Part shown: positions 33,469-62,433 of the stretch, piece by piece
Position numbering within the stretch: the stretch's first letter is position 1
Layout: each line of letters starts with the position of its first letter
DNA from: Chromera velia
Lineage: Eukaryota > Sar > Chromeraceae
NCBI GenBank assembly: GCA_018398765.1
Contig: JAHBMJ010005121.1
Location: 1 to 64,000 of the forward strand
Length of the DNA: 64,000 nt
Reading direction: 5' to 3'
Translations under genes and position numbers: made by a program
The notes under the pieces: generated by a model
The model's input: the letters and a program-made list of their open reading frames with translations, nothing else
Databases searched by the model: none
What the model was told of the DNA's origin: nothing

Positions 33469-35512
33469 TCACTTCCCCTTCCTCTGTACAGCCTTGACTG
33501 ACTTGCAGCACTTGTCCTCTTCCTCTGGCTCCTCTAACGGATCCTCCTCTCTAGGCACGTGGAGGGCTATGGCTTTGAGGAAGGCGTCCAGTTGGTTGTC
33601 CTCAGGGTAGAACTGTCGGAGCCGTCCTAGGTTCGTCGGGTGGACTGCAATCAGACGGGATGGACGGACGGAGGAGTGACAGGCAGAAAAGAAGAATGGA
33701 GGGAACCAAGGAGACAAGGAAGAAAGAAAGCAACGAAGAGCGAACAGGCAAAAAGACAGACAGACAGACGGACAAACGGACAAACGCAGAAGGTGGGGAC
33801 GATTGCCTTCCTGACCTTCCAGAAAATCGCGAAACCGTCGAATCAGCTGAACGACCTCTGTCTGCACAGAAACTCATTTCACAATCAAATTGGCTGAATG
33901 GCCGCAGTCTTCTTTCAGGATCTGCGAAATCGTGTTGACCACAAAAAAACGGGGGAAAGACGTGTAGGAGAGGCCAAAAGAGCAGAGGTTTGGAAAGACT
34001 CATCTAAACTCCAAAATCAGACATTTCAGACACCCAAACATACACAACAAGGGGCAGAGAGAGGACTAAACAGATTGAGAGCTGGAGAGCGCGGATGCAA
34101 GAGCAGCATGACGTCAAACAGACAAATCAATCAACGGATTTTCTCTCACGCGGCCAAGTGCCCCCACACTCCACCTGCCTGACTGACCACACTCTACCTG
34201 CCTGACTGACCACAGTCTGTCTGCCTTTGACGAGTTCAAAGTCCACCTGTCTGTGTATCTTCATTTTCCTTTGTTTCGCAACAAAGTACCAAATTTCTAT
34301 TACCGTCCCAAATAATTCGAGGAGGGTCTTGATGCTGAAAGGCTTCACTCCAAGATAGAAACCACCTGCCAACTCGGCTCCTGCGAGAAACACGTTTTCA
34401 AAGAGGTAGAAAAATCAGAACGATAGTGGTATGGTCGAAACGACCAACATCAGATGCTCGTACATGAACGACGAAGACAAGAACCCCGACCTCCAAACCC
34501 TGAAGACCCAACAAAAGAAACTCTAATTCCGCTAGAGAAAAGAAGAAAACAAAATCCATTCCCCCAATCGAACGAAAACCATCGAAAGCCCCTCTCGAAC
34601 TAAATGCTATCTGCTACTCTCTCCCACCCCCAATATTCTCTTCAAGAGTCATATGCGTCCTATAATCCCCACACCTTGCAATATTGGGATTATGCATATA
34701 CACTGAACGTGCATTTACGACGACAATCCAAAAATACGGCAAACAAACTGACCCATCGCAATTTCCCCCTCCACCCCCACAACTTTGTACCCATCGTCGT
34801 CCACCTGTCCGACCGCAAACGCCAACGCGCCCCCGAGTCCGAATTTCATGATCAATTTCGTGTAGGCAAATTTGAATTCCTTCATGCTCTCCACCCTCGC
34901 AGCCCTGAGTGCCTTCTTCATGAGGTCCTCTGGAATCACCGAACTTTGCTTTTGAGGTTGGATGCTTGCAGCAAGAACCCCCTCTCTGTCTTTCCCGTCG
35001 TCGAATGAGAGGGTCGCCTTGATTGCTTGTGATATCTTCGTTCTAGTCACTTGGGGAATCTTCAATTGAACCAGCTGAGAGTCAACGGCCTGAGCGATCA
35101 CTTCACCACCTTCCTGGTCCTCTTTTAGCTCAGTCTCAAGCCAAGAGGAGGCAGGAGATGCTTCAACACCACCCTCAATACGGACGCCTCCCATGTGCCC
35201 ATACTCGACCATCCCACCCACCCATGCTTGTGTGTTTCCATATGCAACCGTCGCCTTCAACCCAAACTGCTTCCGCGTCTCTATGCCCTCGGGACCAATG
35301 CGCAGAAGCGGAAGGTCAATGATCACCCCTGTAGGGTCATCTCCTACTGGGGCCTCATACTCTTCTGCTGCTGCGTTGTTCTCCCCTCCATCGTACTTGA
35401 TGCGCTCCCACCGAGAGACCTCCTTCACCCGATTCTTTCTGGACTCGTCGAGAGCCATGGACACCCGGTCCTTCTTCATCGCCGCGAGGGGAGTGGGACC
35501 TTCCTTTCTCAT
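33469..35512 (-). CDS. Unknown 352-residue protein, four exons
   Basis: Exons on the minus strand: 35512-34753, 34380-34304, 33861-33816, 33644-33469. Borders are GT-AG (donors GTCAGT, GTAATA, GTCAGG) and phases 1, 0, 1 give an unbroken 353-codon frame. The N-terminal 60 residues are charged; residues ~65-250 contain alternating short strands and many glycines (GLKATVAYGNTQAWVGGM, MKFGLGGALAFAVG), continuing into GAELAGGFYLGVKPFSIK. The last 85 residues are helical (TEVVQLIRRFRDFLE, DNQLDAFLKAIALHV) and end in an acidic cluster, CC and a basic tail. No signal peptide or clear membrane helix; the Gly-rich strand pattern could be a beta-sandwich or barrel. I do not recognise the family. The correctness of the splice model is supported by phase agreement across all four exons. 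Confidence 0.65.
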
Positions 35513-37370
35513 TGCTCGGGGAGTCAGTTAGAGAACGGAAAGGGAAGCAGAGAGAAGCAGCGGGAATATGTCCCCGAGGTTCTCAGAGACGGGTAGGGTC
35601 ACGGTGCTTCGGTGCATTTGCATTCATGAATGTGTTTTTGGGAATTCTGAGCTTCTTCAATGCGATTCCACAACTGTGCAACTCCAGTCCGGCCGTCAAT
35701 GCATCTGCTTGCTTGTCTGATTGGAGAACTATTGGCACACCACTATATATACCATGCATGCAATCTGACAGACACTCGTTGCATGCTCATTGCAAGGTCC
35801 GACGTCGCGCGCGTGTTAAAAAAAAAAAAAAAAAATTTAAATACAAGTTTGTTCGCGCGCATTCGCGCGCGCGCGCGCGTCGGAAGGAAAGGGCAATTCA
35901 ACCTCGTGCAACACCTATATAGCGCTGCTAAAGAAGAATATAGCGCTGCAAACTATATTAATACGGGATACACCCAACCAGTTGGGTGAGTGCCTCGCGG
36001 GGCTATATTTACGAGGTCGGCCGATGCAAACCATCAGGGGCTTAGGCATATCTTGTCTGGATGCATGCAATTTTTAAGTGGCGGGGGCCACGGCAATGCA
36101 TGCAAAATATGTTTTTCGGGACTGCGCATCTATATGCACATGCAACTCCGTGCGAGTTACTTGAGGGGTACGCATCATGAGGAGTGTGCATGTATGTATT
36201 TACGTCATGAAGGCGGTACGGTACGTGCGAGCAGCATGTATTTGCATGAGGGGCACTTTTTTGAAGTGGGGCAACACCGTGATAGATAAACAGACAGACA
36301 CCGAACCCCCCCGCAAAAAAGTGAAAAAAATTTGTTATACGAGTGCGTACGATCTCAGGGCCTCTCGGCTGATCTCAGCAGAGCTGAGCTGCCCCCACAA
36401 GGCGATAAGTCACTTTGCGCGCATTACACGCGGAGTCAAATGAGTACATGCGTGAGTGCATGCGCCATCGCAGGAACTTACTTAATTACCTGGTGGCAGC
36501 TACAACCCCCATATAACGTGTACGTAGATGCGGGTGGCACGCCGGGAACGCGTGTGGAACCATCCATGCATAAAGTTTATAGTTTGGTTGGGGTACGCCT
36601 GTGCGCCGGGTACGCCAAACATCGCCAGCCCCCCCACTAGTATGCATGGTTAGTGTTAGTCTATTTTATGAAACACCTCACATTTTCTGGGATTTTATAC
36701 GTTCCGGGCCCCCATTTAGTTCGGCATTTCTTACATTTTTATTCTAAACGGGATTATAACACATGTACAGATAGTTACAAATTGCTAGACATTTGTTAGA
36801 TACAGCTTACAACATCCTACATTGAATAACAGCTTCCCAACTAATAACAAGAATTTCAAAGTGTTTATCAAACCCTCCCCAATCCTAATAGAAGAGCACC
36901 TCCTACATCTTGTGTGGTTTGATAGTCACGATCTTTCTAAGCAGACAGGAATTTATTTCTTAAACTTTGCAAACGCTTTGCTGTCTCCTCGTTCCTTGTT
37001 CTTCCAACCTTCCTCTTCGAGAGAATAGATAATATTCTGGGAAATGAAATGATCCAAAAAGAGAGAAGCATTCGGCACTAGGAGTACCTGCAACAGGGTA
37101 CACCAGGGCGGACCAGGGCTGTTCGGTCCCCTTTTGGTTTTTGCCCTTCCTCTGATGTAAACCCCCCTTGATCTCTCCCAAATCGCCTTCAAAGTTGTTC
37201 AACTTCGTTTACAAGTCTCAAAAGTTTAACATCCTTTACTGGACTCCTTCTGCTCTTGGCTGCAAGTATATAATCGTTTTTCCTATCATCAACTTTTTTG
37301 ATTACTGAACTCGCCACTTGCCAACTTTCTGACTTGCCACGTGCTTCTATACCATTGGCAACCCCCCCCC
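35513..37370. other. Intergenic, no gene seen
   Basis: Contains an A-run followed by a CG-dinucleotide tract (35818-35880), a repeated ATATAGCGCTGC motif (near 35917-35950) and ordinary sequence rich in GTACG-type words to about 36640. No exon is supportable. Confidence 0.4.
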
Positions 37371-37373
37371 TTG

Positions 37374-38760
37374 CATGCGCTGCTACGTTCTTTCTATCCC
37401 TTTCTCCCGCCCACTAACCCCCGCCCTTCTCCAATTTCGTCTTCTTGTGTCCTCTCAAATTCCTTGAAGTAGATCAAGCTACAAATAAAAGCCAATCGAT
37501 CAGATTGTATGCGCAGTATTATTATTGTACATACCTGTTTGTGCAGCTGCCTCATGCAATCAAGCCACCGACTCTGATCTAAATACCCTAACTTCACAAG
37601 TGACCCGGATGGACACATCTCAGATAGGGAATACCGGTGATATCGCCACCTTCACCTACAGCTGCAAAGACTAGTGTAAGGATGGGTACCAGCTTGTGGA
37701 ACCTGCGACAACAACGTTCAATTGCATTGGGACGGGAGTCGGAACTTTGGCTTGGCAGGGGGGGGATGGTCCCTTTATACAGAGATCAGTAAGCGCTCTG
37801 TCTAACCAGAAAAAAAAAATATCAGATTCTGCGTCTTGGTTGGTGAGATGCATGGTGAGAAGATCAGAGGGAGAGATCTTCATACAGTGTGCTACCCATG
37901 TTCTGCCATTCTGCCCCAAACTAAGGAAGGTGGCTGCATGTCATTGAAGTAGCAAAGAATTGCAGTATACGTCTGAAATCATAGAATGATCTGTTACAAA
38001 TTTCATTCAGCCACCTTTCTTCCTTTCTGGGTGTACTCACTCTCTCCTGCTTACGCACCTTGGACTATTCTAGTCAAGAGCCTAGTCGAGAGTGGTTGAG
38101 TTCTTCTCTGTACATCAACTCACACAGTATGATAAACACATGCGCACAGGAATCTTTGCGTTTCTTCCCCACAAAACGTATATGCATGAAGGTTTACGAG
38201 GCGTAAAAATGTAACAACTCATCCTCTTTTTCCCTCACTTCATACTCAATTTGGTCCCATGAACGTTATCAGAATCTGGACGCATGTATATATGGTTCTT
38301 TTATCTCTCAGCCATACCGTACGAAGAGGCGACGGACACAGACCCAAACGCTCTGCCTGCCCAGGAAATTTGGATGGACTTCTGGCAGACGGAAGATACG
38401 GCCGGTAGAGCTCTCATGTCGTGGTTGCTTTTTTTGCTCGTGCACTTTGGATGGACTGCTGGTAAGTTTAAATGCAGAAGTCAACGTGAGATAGAGAATG
38501 TTTGTTGGCCGTCTTTATATGTTTGGCGCTTTCTTATATTATAGCATGTCGTAGGTGAGATGTCCACTAAACTTTTACTTCCCTTTTCCGTTTTACCCTC
38601 TTACTCGCCACTCGTTTCTGTGGTATGTGTGCCAAGCCCTTCCCCTGCGCTAAGCCTTTATGCTGCGTTCTCTTGCCCACCAACCCCCGCCCTTCTCTTA
38701 TTTCATCCTCTTGTAACCTTTCAAATTCCTTGAAGTAGATCAACCTGCAAACAAAAGCTA
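37374..38760. repeat. Direct repeat pair, ~120 bp, 1.27 kb apart
   Basis: 37374-37490 and 38641-38760 share the order CTGCG, TGCT-CGTTCT, CCCACTAACCCCCGCCCTTC, then CAAATTCCTTGAAGTAGATC, with scattered substitutions. They bracket the first two exons of the weakly supported gene at 37675-39207. They may be ends of a decayed element or a local duplication. Confidence 0.6.
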
Positions 38761-39207
38761 CAAAAGAAAATGAAATGACTTATACAATGTTATGACATTG
38801 TGAGGCACAAGGCACCAAACGACACGCTTCTTCTGTTGCTCGCTGTTTCTTTCAGAAGGCGTGTGGTAGTCGTTCGGTGCTGTGACCCTGTGCCTTCTTG
38901 CTCCCTGCCTGGGCAGCAGGTATGTTAGAAAGAAGCAAAGAAGTCAGCAGGAGGGTAAGATAACAGACCTAGACTCTGAGCCTTTTCTACAGAAGGAAGA
39001 AGGCCTGGGGTGAAAGAAGAGAAGGAGAGGAAGAGAGCGGATTTCCTCGCGGTCGCCCTGAAAGGAGAGAAGGAAGAGAAACAGAAAGAAAAAGTAAGGG
39101 CAGACGTTCTGGCTGTCTCGTTCAAACAAGAGAAGGAAGAGAAACAGAAAGAGAAAGAAAGGGTGGACGTCCTTAGTACTACCCGTCAGCCATTTCTGAG
39201 CCCCTAA
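37675..39207 (+). CDS. Possible membrane protein with sushi-like segment, partial
   Basis: Three candidate exons, 37675-37768, 38312-38461 and 38993-39207, join in phase (1, 1). Exon 1 encodes CKDGYQLVEPATTTFNC followed by a Trp-Gln-Gly, which resembles the core of a sushi/CCP module (C-x-x-G-Y-x-L ... C ... W). The residues just upstream in the same frame (FTYSCKD) would complete it, but a TAG intervenes, so either an intron ends there or the gene is broken. Exon 2 has an acidic segment, then a hydrophobic stretch (ALMSWLLFLLVHFGW) suited to a membrane helix. Exon 3 is a charged tail with three ~21-residue units and ends at TAA. Exon 1's donor (GTCCCT) is weak and no 5' exon was found. A type I membrane protein is a guess. 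Confidence 0.3.
39010..39180 (+). repeat. Coding-like 63-bp repeat, ~3 units
   Basis: Units starting near 39010, 39067 and 39130 encode the pattern EKEEKQKEK-x-RADVLAVSFKQ. The residue pattern is better kept than the bases, and the stop follows the third unit. Confidence 0.6.
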
Positions 39208-39666
39208 CAGCAGCACTAGGATCCTTTCTCAACCGTTCTCAACACGTAAGAGAAAGAACAGTGCTAGGAACAGTGGCAGCGGGCCTTCTTGAAGCTTTGA
39301 CATGCACCGCCGAGGCGGTGGCCCCAGAGGCGGAGTGTTGAGAGAGAATCACTCATCTTGCAGTGGGCGAAAAAAGCCGCAGACCTCCATGTTAACCCCT
39401 CTCAGGTCTTCAAAGTCTTGGGGGGGGGCTGCATGGGAGGCGAGGAGGGGGAAAAGGACCTTAGGTTTGATAGAGGGTCTGCACCAGGTCCCCTGCGTCG
39501 TGGTCAGTCAAATTGTATGCGTAATCAAGTTAATCCATGCAGTCGGCTAGTCTGCTTCCAGTCACTGACAGCGTAACACTGTAGGACCCCGGCCTGGTCA
39601 TTAGTTGTGTCAACTAGCACGTTCAATGTGAACTTCAGCAAACGAATAATTTATGCCAGAGCAGGG

Positions 39667-40696
39667 CTAGGGGGTAGCACTACGTTACTGTATAAGGGTG
39701 ACCCTAACTTTATACATTCTCTAACAAAAAATCTAGATATGGCGGGCACTTGGTTTATATACCAATCTTTTTTTTTATATTGTGAAGTGTTGATTTAAGC
39801 TAACAGAACTGATGGCGGGTTACATCTTCACTTCAAAAAATTGGTTCAAAGTCATGTCGTCATGATTTGGCGGGGTGGCGGGCAGCTTGACCTGGCGGGG
39901 CCCTAGAGTTTATCAATGCTTGGACCCCCCCTCCAAGTCGGCGCTAACGAAAGAAATACTCGCCAAAGGAAAGTCTACTGTGCTCTTATGTCCCCGTTCG
40001 CCCCCCACCAGCCCCCCACTACCTAGGGGGTCCTCCTGCCAGCCTCCCGCCACCACCCGCCGCCTGGATCTGCCGCCTCAAGCAGTTGGTTCACACAGTT
40101 CTCTCTACCCAAACCCATGATTGGTTGATATTGGTTGGCATAGAATAGCATAGAAAAAAAGGAGGCAGATCAGACAAAGAGTTTTCCACAGAGTTTGACC
40201 AATGCTGGACACACAGCGCCTGTCACATAGGCACCACACGCAATCACACGCCACATATCCTTCCCACTTATCTATATCTACAGCCACCGCAGAGGTCTTG
40301 CTCCTCTGAGGTGGTTAAAGGCTGCATCCAACGAGTACAACAGATGCACAGACACAGAGACCTTGCAGGGTATGCGTGAGGTGTTCACGTTTCTTGGCGG
40401 GGATTGACTGTGTCTGGCGGGACGTGGCAGGGCAGGCATACTGGCGGGAGGGGAAGGTTTGTCAAAGTCCATCTCCACCATGAAAAGCCCCGCCAAATCG
40501 TGGTAACACCACCTTTGAACAACAGTTTCTCATAAACTAGAAAGCATGAATGGCCCGCCAGAATAGAAATCGAATCTCTAACATGTTCTATATCTATAAC
40601 TTTTATGTAGCATAAGTCTAAACTATTATCCTAACTAGTTAGGAAGCCCGCCAAACTAGGGGTACCTATAATGTTCATCCTAGTGCTACCCCCTAG
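39667..40696. mobile_element. 1.03-kb TIR element with CTAGG termini
   Basis: The left end CTAGGGGGTAGCACTA and the right end TAGTGCTACCCCCTAG are exact 16-bp inverted repeats. Flanks AGAGCAGG (39658-39665, one base before the TIR) and AAAGCAGG (40697-40704) look like an 8-bp target duplication with one change. GGCGGG motifs are scattered near the left end (for example about 39739, 39813, 39869, 39877, 39893), and the inverted form CCCGCC recurs near the right end (about 40488, 40554, 40648), as expected for subterminal binding sites. No coding capacity is supportable: a non-autonomous element. Confidence 0.7.
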
Positions 40697-40913
40697 AAAG
40701 CAGGACATCTTCTTTTTGAAGCCTTTGTTCCGTTGCTTCTTTAGATTTGTCTTCTCCTTTCTGGAACTCAGTTTTTATTTTTTTATTTGATGAGAATGAA
40801 GACTGTTGCAGTATTCGGCTTCTTAGAAGGCCTTTGATGTTGCGTAGTGACCAGCAGTAGAGGAGCGCTGGTTCAAGCACACCAGCTCTTTTTTTAGCTT
40901 CTTCTAGTTGGGA

Positions 40914-41560
40914 ATGGCACAGGTGGGCTTCAACCTGGAGAAACTCAGTGCCAGTGCCATCACTACCTTTGCGTTGGACAGGGAGGCAACCTCTGGGTCC
41001 TACTGGGACGAGGTATACGGGGGGCTCAGGAAGCGGCAGATTTTGACGGAGACTCGCCCGTATAAACTCAATGGGAAACAGGAAGCGGCAGATATGAGGG
41101 TGTCCTGCAAGGCGCTGTGGGAGGCTCAGAGTCTGTATCAGGCCACTCTCCTGTTTCAGGGGACTGGCCAGGCAGTTTGAGTTGTTGTGGGGCCGGCCCC
41201 GGGGTCCTGGGAGTCGATACAGATCTGAAAGCCATTGCAGAGACTCTAAAGGAAGTGTTGTTGGTGGGTGAATGGGTGGGTGGGTGGTTGCCCGAGTGGG
41301 CTGAAGTCTACGCGATGATGCTGGACATACAGAAAATGAGGGAGGTTAAGAAGACAGACGCAGAGATTTTGCAAGAAGCTGGCATCATCGATGAGGTGAT
41401 CTAAGGTGGCCCTGCTGATCGACACAGAGTCAGACGGACCCGCGAAACGTGAGATCATCGTACCAGGATGGGAAACAGGCATGGCAAACGTGCCTACTTT
41501 TTTGATGGCTAAGATTGGGAAAAGAAAGGCAGAACTGGGAAGGCAGGGCATGCTTGAAAA
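40914..41560 (+). pseudogene. Frame-broken coding remnant
   Basis: Three consecutive plus-strand frames read like one protein. 40914-41177 begins MAQVGFNLEKLSASAITTF and includes YWDEVYGGLRKRQILTET. About 41190-41401 includes DTDLKAIAETLKEVLL and KKTDAEILQEAGIIDEVI. About 41403-41560 includes ALLIDTESDGPAKREIIVPG and ends at a good donor (AA/GTAAGT). No GT-AG intron joins the frames at the switch points, so two indels (decay or assembly error) are the simplest reading. No family recognised; the chain is largely helical. Confidence 0.45.
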
Positions 41561-42854
41561 GTAAGTCTGGAAAGAGAAGCGGTGGTCTCGTTCATTCATT
41601 CACCCATTCATTCAATTTTATTCATGTTTCAACAAGGTTGGGGGAGAGGGGGAAAGGGGAGGTTGGTTCCTTGTTTCCTTCCTTCTTTTCGACCTGTTTT
41701 CTTTCGGGCTTGTGTCTTGACTGGATTGTGGTCTTTTGATCAAGGAGATGGGTCGGCATGCAGTGAATTCAAAGCGACAGAAGAAAAAAAGAAAGAAGTA
41801 AAAGAGAGAGCTGCAAGAGAAAGAGAAGGAACAGCAAGACTACACGTGAGCAGTACGTGAGCAAGCCAACCTAAAGAATAATCAATGCATTCAAACGTCG
41901 TGTTGGCAAACAGGAAAGAAGAAAAAGACAAGAAGGCAGGGGAACAATGCTGTTCTTCTTTCTTTGTGTCTTCTTCTTGTTCTGTCTATGACTGAATTAT
42001 CGGACGGTTCTCTCTTCCTCTTTCCTCGTGCCTTGTCACCCTTCTTCTGTTTCTCCTTTTTTCCTTTGGGGGAAGCGCCTGAAAGGAAAGAACTGTTGGT
42101 TAAGGTTCTTCTTGTTGCATTAAAAAACGTATAAAGAAAGTGCGGAAGGATGCTTAATTCAATTCATGTCATGCCATTCTTTTTTGTGCTGCTGGAAATT
42201 CAATGTTCAAGAGGTGTAAGTTGGTTTCCCTTCTTGCTGCCTCTGCTTTGCAACATTTACCCTAGCATTTGCCTTTTTTTTTCATTTCTTCATATTCATC
42301 TCTGTACGACATTTTTTTTCTTTCGTTCCTAGTCACTGGTTTGAACTAACCCTTTTTTTCTCTTCCTTTCTCTCCTCAATTTGATCACATCTCTCCTCTC
42401 CACCCTGTCGGAAGTTCCTCGAAAGTTCCCTGAGGCTCTCTTTCTCTTTTCCCTCTCTGCTCACGTCTTTTGTCGTTTCCCTTCCTCTCTCTAAGTCGCA
42501 TGTACCTGTATTAAAGAGAGTCTGGGAGAGAGAAGGCCCCCTGGGGAGTAGAGGGCCTTGATCAATACATTGAGAAGGAAGAAAAGACAAAGGGAGGGAA
42601 AGAACTAAAAGTAAGGGGACAAAGAGAACATCGAAAGAAATTTTGTCCTTTTCCTTCTGCCGTGTGTATTCTCTGCTCCTTAAAGTTTTTCCCCGTCCTT
42701 TTCTCTCTTTTCTCTATTGTCCCTAGTGTTGTCCTATTCTTTGTTTTCTTTTTATCTGCCTGTTTGCCTTCTGTCCATCTTTATTCAGCCAGCTGTCGTT
42801 TTCTTTCTTTTCTTTCTTTCTTTCTTTCTTTTTTTCTTTCTTTTTTTCTTTTTT

Positions 42855-42887
<33 letters not shown>

Positions 42888-43577
42888 TCTGCTGAATGCG
42901 TATGCCTTGTCCGTGTCATGACTGTCATTCGTGTGCATGGGCAAGTAGTTGAGTAAGCGTTCATGTGGGCAGAATGTGCTGTCGATGAGCATAGTGCGTA
43001 AGTGAACGCCATGTGAGCTCGTATATAGTTTCATCAACTCCTCTTTGTGGGCATGTTCCTCTTTATCTTGTTTTTCGCAAGTCTTTTAATTCGCATGTGT
43101 GTATGCCTTGTCGGTGAGCGTCTGTGTGAGTTTTTATGGTGGTGGCTTGATGTTTGGATTGTGAGGGTTCTCTATACAGACTAGAGGACAAAAAAAAGTC
43201 GATCACAAGGGTATGTATGCAGTAATTTTTTTGGTCCCCCCTCTTCTATTCTCAGAGGCAACGATGTCGCCGTGTGTGCATCAATGACTCGATCCATTCT
43301 CTTTTCCTTTTTTTTTTGTCTTTTTTTGCTTCAGATGCTTCCCTGCACGCTTTTTTGGCTGGTTGTACAATGGATCGTTCGGTCATTACATTAATCGGGT
43401 GATTAAACAAACAACATACCGGAAGCAGAGACTGCATCCAGATGTCTTGACTGTTTTATTTTTTTCAGAAAGGGAGCAAGTTCCTTTCACAGAAGTTCAT
43501 GCACAGCAGAAAAGAACACGCGTATATACACACACACACACACACACATACACACACACATACACACACAGACACAT

Positions 43578-43616
<39 letters not shown>

Positions 43617-43620
43617 TACA

Positions 43621-43664
<44 letters not shown>

Positions 43665-43676
43665 TAAAGAGAGAGA

Positions 43677-43728
<52 letters not shown>

Positions 43729-43736
43729 AAGAAGGA

Positions 43737-43768
<32 letters not shown>

Positions 43769-44460
43769 AAAAAAGAAAAAAAGAAAAAAAGAAAAAGAAA
43801 AAAAAGAGAGAGAGAGAGAGAGAGAAGACAAGGCCTTTGCCCTTCTCTCAACACAATTTTTACCCATATGCATACGCATGGATGCATCTTCCCACTGGCA
43901 GAGCAAGCGTATGGACCAACATACTTAGATTAAAATGAGCGCAATGGCTGAAAAAAATGCTTTTTCCCTTTTTTTCCCGTTCTTTTGCTTGGCATTGTTG
44001 ATGAACACACAGGCCTCTCGCTCAGTGGAAGGCATAGAGAGGGACGGAGGGAGGGAGAATGAGGAAGAGAAGGAAAACGTGCATCTTCTCTCAGGAAGAT
44101 AGATTAAAAAAGAAAAAGAGAGAGAGAGAGAGAAAGAGAAATTTTGAAGGTCTGGTGGGAGCGATTGTTTGATCGGGTCGGTGCATGTACGGAAAAACCA
44201 TTGATCGATCAAAAATTATTCTGCCCTGTTCCTGTTGTGGTCTTCAAGTTAGATGGAATCAGACAGACAGTGGCGACCAAAGAGAGAGGAAAAAAGAAAT
44301 TAGAAAAGCTTTTCAACTGACTACCAGTGATTAACATACCAAACATCAACCTTCAGCCACATGCAGTCCTAAAACTTTATAATATATCGATTTTCATATC
44401 TATAGCTATCTATAGCCAACGGATGCTAAAAGCAAAAGCTTGGCTATCTAGTTGGCTATG

Positions 44461-44506
<46 letters not shown>

Positions 44507-45312
44507 CACACACATATATATATATATATATATGGATTTATTCGGAAGTACACCGTGACGGCTTCTTCGGCTTAGACTTACTTAGACTGAAGCACTCGAG
44601 TGACTCAAAAACACGACTCCGGAACTAAAGTTACGTATACTAACCTTAGTAGCTACCATTAAACTTATCAACTACTATTATTATTTATATTATTATTACT
44701 TAATTAGCTAATAAAACAGTGCTAGTGAAACCAACAATATCATGTATAAAAATGTACGACTATAAGAGCCACAAAACTAGGCTCGGAAGCTTAAATCTAA
44801 TAAAATCTATAATTTAGACTATTTATACTGCGTTTCGCTGCGAAACTTATAAACTTCAACAGTACGCCGCTTAGCCCTGATATTATCAGCTGACTGCAAA
44901 CTTTTTATCACAGATGGTTCGAACAGTCACCCTCTAGGTCACCCTGCACATTTTGATGTCAGTACAAGAAGAACATTTCCAGCGATAATTGTAAATCCCG
45001 TACCTCATTCCGTTGCCCACTTGCTAGCCCACTTGCCTGTTTCCCCTCAGTGATCGTGCCAGCCGAAGCCTTTTTCCAGTGCATTTTTTCTTTTCCTCGT
45101 ACATATAATTGCCCCTTCGCAACCGTCTTTCCTAGCCTCTCTCTTCTCAAAGGAGACGTCATCCGACTCGTCACTTTGTTTCAGTTTCTCTACAAGTTCC
45201 ATGATCCCAAAGAGCCCCAGAAAAAACAACCACCCCCGCTCATCCCCCTCTTCCCTCTCCCAAAGTGTGAGACAAACCGAAAATTCAAAGTGCACTTCGT
45301 TGAGTCAACCTA
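41561..45312. other. Intergenic with microsatellites
   Basis: No exon is supportable. It holds (TTTC)n at about 42800-42890, a compound (AC)n-(GA)n-(GAAA)n tract at 43524-43825, (CT)n-(TA)n at about 44463-44533 and an AT-rich stretch at 44640-44900. The right end is the region downstream of the RPB2 stop codon. Confidence 0.5.
43524..43825. repeat. Compound microsatellite (AC)n(GA)n(GAAA)n
   Basis: About 300 bp passing from AC repeats (43524-43638) through GA repeats (43639-43730) to GAAA and AAAAG repeats. Both strands give long low-complexity frames that are not genes. Confidence 0.95.
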
Positions 45313-61599
<16,287 letters not shown>

Positions 61600-62433
61600 T
61601 CTTCTGTCAGACAAAACAGATTAACAGGAACTTCGCAAGGCTCCTTTGAAGGAAGCACGGTGCACGCCGGAGCTAATACAACGGCCACAGATTCACGCCT
61701 TTGGCCTAACGCCTTCGTATAAGAACAGTCTTACCCTCCCACCGATGGACTCTCTACAGCGGGACAGGACACCGGGAAGGAGGAATGAGAAAACAGGTTG
61801 GCGCCGGACGGAGCGATCACACACTGAGTCCCATGCGTTTCCTTTCTGCGGAGGCGACTTTGCACGTATGGGAATGATTCCTCGTAGATGGAACAGGCTC
61901 TTGCAGTCCCAGGTGCACATGATAATTTGAGGAACGGTGTGTGTGTGGGGTCTGACGATCGGCATTCCAGTTGCACGTCGAATGATTTTCGATGATTTTC
62001 GTGGCCTCCTGGCAGCTTGCCGTCTCTCTTGCCATGATCAATGATTGCCATCCTCTCATGGGCCGCGCGGATTGGACCCCGCCATGCATTGCAAGTCTTG
62101 GCATGCCGGGGCCGCGTGCTGACCTCTAAGAGTCAGTCTGTCAGTCTGAGTGCTCAATTAATGCTCATTTCAATATGATTTCATTGCGCCCTCATGTTCT
62201 CGGTATATACAACCTGAAGTTCGTGAGAGCCGTGAGGCTAACCGTCCTTCTCATCTACGAGAACGACGGCATTGGGCAACTTCCCTTTCTCGATCGCTGG
62301 TTCGCGATGGAAGCTCAAACTGTCACGAGACGGCACAGGAGGACTTGAGAGACGGGATCGAGCTATTTTCATTGGCGTCAGCACATGAGTCGTCTCGCTG
62401 ATTATATCGCCACATAGGGGTGCCAAGCTTACG
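61600..62433. promoter_or_regulatory. Divergent intergenic region between RPB2 and the next gene
   Basis: An 834-bp gap separates the RPB2 start (61599, minus) and the start of the plus-strand gene at 62434, so both promoters must lie here. No canonical TATA box or repeated element stood out. Confidence 0.4.
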
